This document shows, in pieces, positions 8,068-13,837 of a stretch of 13,837 nt of DNA (positions are counted from its first letter, which is position 1; the number at the start of each line of letters is the position of its first letter). Under the pieces are notes generated by a model. The model was given only the letters and a program-made list of their open reading frames with translations. It searched no databases and was not told where the DNA came from. The position numbers and the translations under genes were made by a program. The DNA is from Nitzschia sp. DOCU1 (taxonomy: Eukaryota > Bacillariophyta > Bacillariophyceae > Bacillariales > Bacillariaceae). The stretch is taken from the NCBI GenBank assembly GCA_951394045.1, contig CATOAN010000021.1, positions 1 through 13,837 on the forward strand, read 5' to 3'.

Positions 8068-10874
8068 TTACAGTTCGTTCTTGCTTTCGTCCTTGACCTG
8101 CTCGGCCTTGGCTTGCCTTTCAAGGTATTCAGCATCTGTGTCTGGATGGTAATCAAAGTCCTTGGCGATGTGTCCTTCCTTGTCCTTGATCTTGGGGTCG
8201 GCTCCTTTCTTCAGGAGCAAATCGACCACTCCAGTGTGATTGTCCAGGGCTTCCTTGAGAAGGGGGATAGTGCCCTCCTCAGCATCAACATCGCCACTCT
8301 TGACAAACTGGCTGTAGCGTTCCCACAGTGTTTCCACTTGATTCTTGCCATTGTAGGCAAACATGAGTGCCGTGTGCCCGTCAGCGTTTTGTTCGTTCAC
8401 ATTGGCGCCAGCGTCCAACAAGGCGGTTACTCCTTCTACGTGCCCCCGCGCGGCGGCAGCCATGATGGGATTCGTTCCGTCCTTGTCTTTAGCGTTGACG
8501 TCGGCTCCGGCGCCCAGCAGAAGCTTGATGCATTCCGTTTGGCCTTCGGAAGACGCAGCAATCAAGGCAGTGATTCCGTCCTCGCTCGCTGCGTCAATAA
8601 AACCAGCCTTGCCTGCGTTTTTATCGATCAACGCCTTGGCAACAGCCGTCAAGCCCCGATGACAGGCTTGAAGCAAAGTTGTCACTTTCTTCTCGTCCAC
8701 GTGGTAAATGTCGGCTCCCTTCTCAATCAAGAGAAGCGCAAACTCTTCATTCTCAACCATGATGGCATCGAAAAGCAAATTGTGGGTCTCACCGTCTTCG
8801 TCAACGTAGGGAGTATTGGGGTCGGCTCCGGCTTCCACAAGTACCTTGGCGCATTCTGCGTGATTGCCAGCGACAGCTAACGACAAGGCAGTGCGACCAT
8901 CCTCGTCCTTTACTGACACATCGATACCCTCCGCAATCAAAAGCTTGACCATATCAAGGTGACCACCCTGGGCCGCGACGTGCAGGCCTGTAACTCCATC
9001 CGCCTGTTGGTCATCCTCGATCATTTGCCCCTCTTCAATCATCTTCTTGAGCTTCTCGGGGTAGCCATGAGATGCCTTGGATTGGGCATGAATATCTGCC
9101 CCGAGAGCAATAAGACGCTTGGCACAATCCACGTGTCCACCAGCGGCAGCAAACATGACGGAAGAGCCACCCGAATGAGATAAGACGTTGATGTAGTCCT
9201 TCAATTCCGCTTCGTTCATTTTTGTTTTCAGGGCCTCAAGAAGAAAGCCAAGGGTTTCATCTTCCCCAGCCGAAGCGAGGGCCATCAGAGGCGTGACACC
9301 ATCCACGTCCTTGATGGTGAAGTCAGCGCCCTTCTCAATGAGGAGCTTGACGGTCTCACCATTTCCACCAGTGGCAGCCTCCAAAAGGGCAGTGCCACCG
9401 TTGGAGTGCTTGGCTTCCATGTCCGCCTTTCCGATATCGACCAACACATTAACGGCGTCTACATGACCTGATGCTGCAGCATACATGAGAGCTGTCACTT
9501 GATTGTCACCATAGGATACATTTGCATTGGCGCCATTTTCGACGAGGAACTTGACGGCTTCTGCCTTCCCGTTAGCCGCGGCCATCACAATGGCACTCAA
9601 ACCATTGGCGGTTACATGGTTCACGTAATCCGGAGTTCCCGCCTTTTCTACCAGGAGTTTCATGACATTGATATCTCCATTCTCGGCGGCATTGATCAAT
9701 GGAGTGTGACCGTCCCTATCTTCGTGTAAGGGGTCGGCACCATTCTCCAAAAGGATGGCTACGGCATCGGCATGACCACCAACACTGGCCGTCATGAGGG
9801 CAGTGATCCCATCAATACGAGCATTTGAAGCATCAGCTCCCTTCTCCAAGAGGATCTTCATGACATTTGCTCGCCCCTCACTGGCAGCCAACCACAATGC
9901 TGTCACCTCTGACGAAGCCGCCTCGTTGACATCCGCTCCATTTTCTAACAAAAACTGGACAATATCGGCGTGACCCATGATACTGGCTTCCATCAATGCT
10001 GTGATCCCATCCTTATCCTTGGCATTAACATCAATTCCCTTTTCGATCAGGAACTTGCACACCTCCAAATAACCCGACGAGGCCGCGGGAATCAAAGCCG
10101 TCAAATCATCCCAGTCGCGGGCATTGACATCCACAGCACCGTCCTTAAGCATTTCCTGAATTGTCTTCAAATCTCCGTCACTGGCCGCACCAATCAGTCT
10201 AGCTCCGTCTGAACTCATCGTCTTAATGTCACCAGCCGAGGCGAACTGCAATTGCATGGCAGTGTATCGAAACTCGGTTGAATCACAGGGAACCGTAACC
10301 GCCTTATTTGTTCCAGCCTCTCGCGACAAACAGGCTCTTGAGTCTCCCTCCGACAGAATGTATCCCGTATCCTGGTCACCAAGGATGCTCCACTGCTTGG
10401 CGCCACAGTGCGAGCATTTCGCCAGTTTGGCGTCCATCTTCTTGGCAACATCGGCATCTTTGCAGGATTTTAGTGATAGACAGTCTCCATCTTCCTGTTC
10501 GTCAATCACTCCATCTACAGGCCGCTTGTGAATTTGATAACTCCCTTTTGAAAATCAAGTAGCAAAGAAAGTAAAAGTGAGAAAAATAACCTACCAATCG
10601 CGTCGACCAGACCTAAAAGGATATCCCTCAAATGACAGTGGAAACGCCATTTTGTTCGTATCACAATCCTAAACTTACCAGCAGTACCCGTGACAAACCA
10701 AAGAGTGTCAATGGAGCATCGCTTAAACTCTTCTCCTGCAAGACACAATTGATCGGAACTATCAATGAGGAAAAATGGCGGCCCCGCCTTTTTCGAATCA
10801 TCATCGGCGGCACTTGCCGACCACAGCGAAGACGACAACGACCACGCCAGAGTGGCAATACTTGTGAATCTCAT
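8068..10874 (-). CDS. Predicted ER-lumen protein: signal peptide, beta-trefoil-like region, about 18 ankyrin repeats, C-terminal KNEL
   Basis: Exon 1 is 10679-10874 and exon 2 is 8068-10544. The 134 bp intron 10545-10678 (GTAAGT to AAAAG) splits a Gly codon, giving 890 residues. The first 22 residues (MRFTSIATLAWSLSSSLWSA, then SA) are a clear signal peptide. Residues about 32-170 have spaced Cys and Trp/Gln motifs (QLCLAGEEF, GDCLSLKSC, KQWSILGD, SRACLS) like a ricin-B-type beta-trefoil or similar lectin-like fold. From about residue 180 there are 18 or so ankyrin repeats of about 33 residues with the TAL.AA..GH...V..LLE.GAD pattern. Imperfect ones have long inserts, for example near KASHGYPEKLKK. 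Sequons NVS and NHT occur. The last four residues KNEL fit the ER-retrieval pattern. The GTG at 10509 is internal. Function is unknown; the ligand may be a protein or glycan. Confidence 0.85.
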
Positions 10875-11622
10875 ACTGATGAATTGTCTGCTGCCAAAAA
10901 ATAGACCGAGGTCAAGCAAATAACGTGAGAAAGTGGAATAGCAAACCCAAGCCCAATGTCTACGACGACTTGATGAATCCAAAGATTGGACAGACAATCC
11001 GAACCCGACGTTTCACGCGAAATATCCTCCTGAATAAATGACGTCCATCGGGACTTGACCGTTTCAAGGATGAACCACAAACTACTCACCCTGTTTCTTC
11101 CTGTTGACGAATCAATCAACCCAGACTGTGGAATACAGTGTCAGCAAACAAAACTCCTCGCTCTTCTTGACAACGTACCCGCTTTGCGGCTGATGATGAT
11201 GGGTCTTGCTCGGAGGACGACTTGGCGTTTTGCCCTACGTTTACCGCGCGAAAGATCCAACGTTTCGATGGATGCTGGCTTCCGACACGTCTCGCGCGCG
11301 ATTTGACTGATCGGAGTCTGAAAGGTTCAACGTGGAGCCCCAAAATTGGAAGCGGTCGATCGGCGGACAGATCTCTGATGACGTTGAGCGATAGGGTCGA
11401 ATGTGTCGGCCTTTGCTTATTTTTTTTCTTTTTGCATCTCCTCGGCACCATGTTGATTTGAGTGCACCAGGGAGCAACAAATACTTCCCAAGAGAAAGCA
11501 CACTCTCTTCATTGTATTCCTCCCGACCATAATTACTGAGATATCGCGTAGATATTGCATCGAGTGGAGGGAATTTTTCGACGTTGGTGTGCCGTCCAAT
11601 TTCCAACGAAAAACTTGGAAAA
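10875..11622. promoter_or_regulatory. Divergent promoter between the ankyrin gene and PRP4 kinase
   Basis: These 748 bp separate two head-to-head genes. Reading both strands I find only non-conserved frames, the longest 121 codons on the minus strand at 11241-11606. Three E2F-like or MBF-like elements occur: TTTCACGCGAAA at 11011-11022, GCGCGAAA at 11246-11253, and the palindromic TCGCGCGCGA around 11292-11301. Cell-cycle control is only a suggestion from these motifs. Confidence 0.4.
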
Positions 11623-13140
11623 ATGAGTGATGCGGAAGATTTGGAGCAATTTATGCAGGGAGATGATTTCCTGACCGAAGAAGAGCGCCAAGAACAAAAG
11701 GCTAAAGAACGAAGATTGGCTAGGAAGCGAAGATTGCAAGAATTGGAGGGTTCAGATGCAATGCAAGACGAGGGGAAAACGACGATCCCCGCGCCACCAA
11801 CAGCAGATCCACCAAGTCAAAACCTAGAGACGTCAGAGGACAACGGCCCCAATGCGCCAGTCAAGCAAGAAGTTCAAGACGGAGATGAGGCCTACCCAGA
11901 CGATGATGGCTTTGACATGTTTTCAAGTTCAGTTTCCCCCGTGAATCCACGGGCTGGCACATCAATCAAGGCAGCAGGAGGCAAAGGTGGGGCCAAGAAA
12001 ACTTCGGTGAATCAGCAGCAAGAATGGGACGATGCAGAGGGCTACTACAAGGCAACCATTGGAGAAATTATTCACCTTGATATTCCGAATACAACGGGTG
12101 GGGATGTCCAGTTTCGGATTGCAGGAGTTATTGGGAAGGGCGTCTTTTCTACTGTCTTGAAATGTGTCACAGAGAGTAGCAACCTTTCTTCTCCGTTGCT
12201 ACCACCACAAGTAGCGATCAAGGTTATTCGTCACAATGATACAATGGCAAAGGCCGCTGTCAACGAGATCAGATTCCTCCAACGACTTACGATTGCGTCG
12301 AGCCCAGGCATTATTTCTCTCCTTTTGCCCACCGATAGCGCTCCTTTGGACTATCGGGGGCACACTGTCCTGGTCTTTCCCTACATGGAATTCAATCTTC
12401 GAGATGTCTTGGCGAAATTTGGGAAAGGAGTAGGATTGTCACTAGCAGCGGTGCGGTCCTACTTTGCGCAGCTCTTGGCCGCGTGCTGGCAGCTCAAACA
12501 TCACAAGATTATTCATTCGGACTTGAAGCCCGACAACATCCTCGTCAGCGTCGATTACAAGTCTATTTGCCTAGCCGATTTTGGATCGGCTGTAGACATG
12601 ACCGAGAGTGTGGAAGTGGCACCCTATCTAGTCTCGCGGTTCTATCGCGCGCCAGAGATTATCTTGGGACTGTCGCCAACTTATGCAATCGACCTTTGGA
12701 GTTTGGCTGTCACGGCCGCGGAATTGTTTCTTGGAAGGGTTCTATTTCAGGGCTCAAACAACAATGATATGCTCAATGTCATGATGGCCCATCTAGGACC
12801 GTGCTCCAATAGGTTGATCCGGCAGCATTTGGTGCAGACCAAGCGATTCCCTATTGCATCTCACTTTTCTGGTCAAGTCCCCTATATCTTTCGGAAATTG
12901 ACAGAAGATCCGGTCTCCCACCAACCCGTCTATAAGAATGTGACACTTCAGAGCTACACTCCAACCCTGCAGTCAAAACTACTCAAAGCCAAGTCGGCCA
13001 AGGATAGTCGATCAAAAGTGCTCCAGTTTGCGGATCTTTTACAAAAATGTCTAACGATGGATCCAACAAAACGAATAGAGTGCAAAATGGCACTACAGCA
13101 TGACTTTTTCAAGGATAAACCTACGCAAAAGTCATCGTAA
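11623..13140 (+). CDS. PRP4: Pre-mRNA processing kinase PRP4/PRPF4B (CMGC family)
   Basis: A single exon of 505 residues. The frame also extends 13 codons upstream to a TTG, but the ATG at 11623 (AAAATGAG context) starts MSDAEDLEQF and is preferred. PRP4 phosphorylates splicing factors such as PRP6 and PRP31 when the tri-snRNP enters the spliceosome. The first 140 residues are acidic and basic low-complexity sequence with a helical stretch EEERQEQKAKERRLARKRR. The kinase domain begins with the PRP4-specific lead GYYKATIGEII. It has the Gly loop IGKGVFS (170-176), Lys200 in AIK, Glu215 in helix C, the catalytic loop HSDLKPDN (Asp300), DFG (Asp319) and the activation loop YLVSRFYRAPEI with the phosphorylatable Tyr341. 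HSD in place of HRD matches the family's relaxed HxD (human HAD). It lacks the long RS-rich tail of animal PRP4. Confidence 0.94.
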   Translation: MSDAEDLEQFMQGDDFLTEEERQEQKAKERRLARKRRLQELEGSDAMQDEGKTTIPAPPTADPPSQNLETSEDNGPNAPVKQEVQDGDEAYPDDDGFDMFSSSVSPVNPRAGTSIKAAGGKGGAKKTSVNQQQEWDDAEGYYKATIGEIIHLDIPNTTGGDVQFRIAGVIGKGVFSTVLKCVTESSNLSSPLLPPQVAIKVIRHNDTMAKAAVNEIRFLQRLTIASSPGIISLLLPTDSAPLDYRGHTVLVFPYMEFNLRDVLAKFGKGVGLSLAAVRSYFAQLLAACWQLKHHKIIHSDLKPDNILVSVDYKSICLADFGSAVDMTESVEVAPYLVSRFYRAPEIILGLSPTYAIDLWSLAVTAAELFLGRVLFQGSNNNDMLNVMMAHLGPCSNRLIRQHLVQTKRFPIASHFSGQVPYIFRKLTEDPVSHQPVYKNVTLQSYTPTLQSKLLKAKSAKDSRSKVLQFADLLQKCLTMDPTKRIECKMALQHDFFKDKPTQKSS

Positions 13141-13265
13141 AATAAGATTATAAGATCAATTTAACACATCCGATCGAATGAAATAACGGGGTCACTATTC
13201 CAAACGCAACTTCTGAGCATTCCGTCTCCGCGACGAAAATGCCATTTTTTCCTCGAGCCAGCTTC

Positions 13266-13652
13266 TTAATGCCAAGATTTAGAAGCAAAGCGAAGACCAC
13301 AATACTTGCATCTCTCGACAACATGGGGACGCTGCAAACTGATGTACTCCAATGGATGACCCAGCGCACCACCGCCTCCATCGCAAATGGCGCGTTCGCC
13401 TTCGACTTCTACAATCGGATGTTTTTGAATCAGCTCCAGGGCGTTGGAGCGGTGCTTGCCCAGCTTGTATTCCGACTCTGCACCGGTACGGTAATGAAGA
13501 CGCATTTCCTCGTCCGTCTTGTCTACCGTGTTTGGTTCAATATTGTAGGGAGACCTGGGGGGAACGGAAGGAGGCGGGGCCGTGGCAAAGCAACGCATAG
13601 CGCCGCTGCAATGTACGCGACGTGAAACAGAGGATGCGGCCTTGGACAACAT
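13266..13652 (-). CDS. NDUFS6: NADH dehydrogenase (complex I) zinc subunit NDUFS6, mitochondrial
   Basis: A single exon of 128 residues, close to the human 124. It is the 13 kDa matrix-arm subunit of respiratory complex I that binds one zinc through a CHCC motif. The ligands are Cys90 and His99 in ICDGGGGALGHP and Cys115 and Cys118 in RCKYC, followed by GLRF, all diagnostic of the family. The first 25 to 30 residues are basic and rich in Ser and Ala (MLSKAASSVSRRVHC, then MRCFATA), fitting a mitochondrial presequence. A YRTGAE segment upstream of the zinc domain is also typical. The gene is convergent with PRP4, with 125 bp between their stop codons. A TATAAAG-like stretch on the minus strand near 13684-13690 lies about 32 bp before the ATG. 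Confidence is high. Confidence 0.93.
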   Translation of the reverse strand: MLSKAASSVSRRVHCSGAMRCFATAPPPSVPPRSPYNIEPNTVDKTDEEMRLHYRTGAESEYKLGKHRSNALELIQKHPIVEVEGERAICDGGGGALGHPLEYISLQRPHVVERCKYCGLRFASKSWH

Positions 13653-13837
13653 GCTTTCTCAAACGGAGCCAGTAGAATCGAACTTTATAAAAGAGGACCT
13701 GTGAAAGGAAAGCAATAGAAACGATGCATGTGTTGTCATCTGAACAACGAAGATGCCCCCCAACGATAAAACAACGATAGTGCGTGTTCGATTTTTTCAC
13801 TACCAGAGGTACGTAAACGCCACGAGAGTGCCGATCC

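Noticed and set aside
8113..8880. 255-codon plus-strand open frame and several shorter ones in 8363-10212
   Set aside because: All are antisense to the ankyrin repeats, whose repetitive codons leave long open frames on the other strand.
8068..10509. Repeated DNA pattern at about 99 bp spacing, considered as a tandem DNA repeat array or CRISPR
   Set aside because: The period is that of 33-residue ankyrin repeats and the units are diverged at DNA level with no spacers; it is protein-level repetition.
10515..10678. Minus-strand frame of 160 codons (10515-10997) continuing past the ankyrin gene's first exon
   Set aside because: Only the part from ATG 10874 to the donor at 10679 is used. The sequence beyond is intron and the part before the ATG is 5' flank.
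13239..13625. 128-codon plus-strand frame
   Set aside because: It is antisense to NDUFS6, whose zinc motif is unmistakable on the minus strand.

Overview
The window looks like nuclear DNA from a diatom or close photosynthetic stramenopile. Four genes have short GT-AG introns (76 to 273 bp), genes sit on both strands with no operons, and one protein carries the signal-peptide-plus-transit-peptide leader with an alanine-Phe junction that diatoms use to enter their four-membrane plastid. I cannot name the species.

Layout, left to right: the N-terminal part of a type II membrane protein resembling a glycosyltransferase (minus, runs off the left edge); a manganese superoxide dismutase with a predicted plastid, then thylakoid-lumen, leader (minus, two exons); an unrecognised 455-residue nuclear-looking protein with an N-terminal Cys zinc knuckle, coiled coil and a C-terminal PCNA-binding-like peptide (minus); the SUMO-conjugating enzyme UBC9 (plus, two exons), divergent from it; a 0.7 kb convergent spacer; mitochondrial succinyl-CoA ligase alpha subunit (minus, two exons); divergent from that, only the C-terminal half of a PCNA gene (plus); an 890-residue protein with a signal peptide, a Cys-rich beta-trefoil-like region, about 18 ankyrin repeats and a C-terminal KNEL (minus, two exons); the spliceosomal kinase PRP4/PRPF4B (plus, one exon); and the complex I zinc subunit NDUFS6 (minus, one exon).

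Most genes are ordinary eukaryotic housekeeping genes. SUCLG1 and NDUFS6 serve mitochondrial energy metabolism, SOD plastid redox defence, and PRP4 splicing. The unusual items are the half-PCNA gene, which keeps the PIP-box docking loop but lacks the N-terminal domain and has Arg where the conserved modification Lys is expected; the orphan protein ending in a TD-type PIP-like box about 3.4 kb away, with UBC9 between them; an ankyrin protein that appears built for the ER lumen; and a superoxide dismutase with a three-part leader. I saw no mobile elements, CRISPR arrays, tRNA or rRNA genes.
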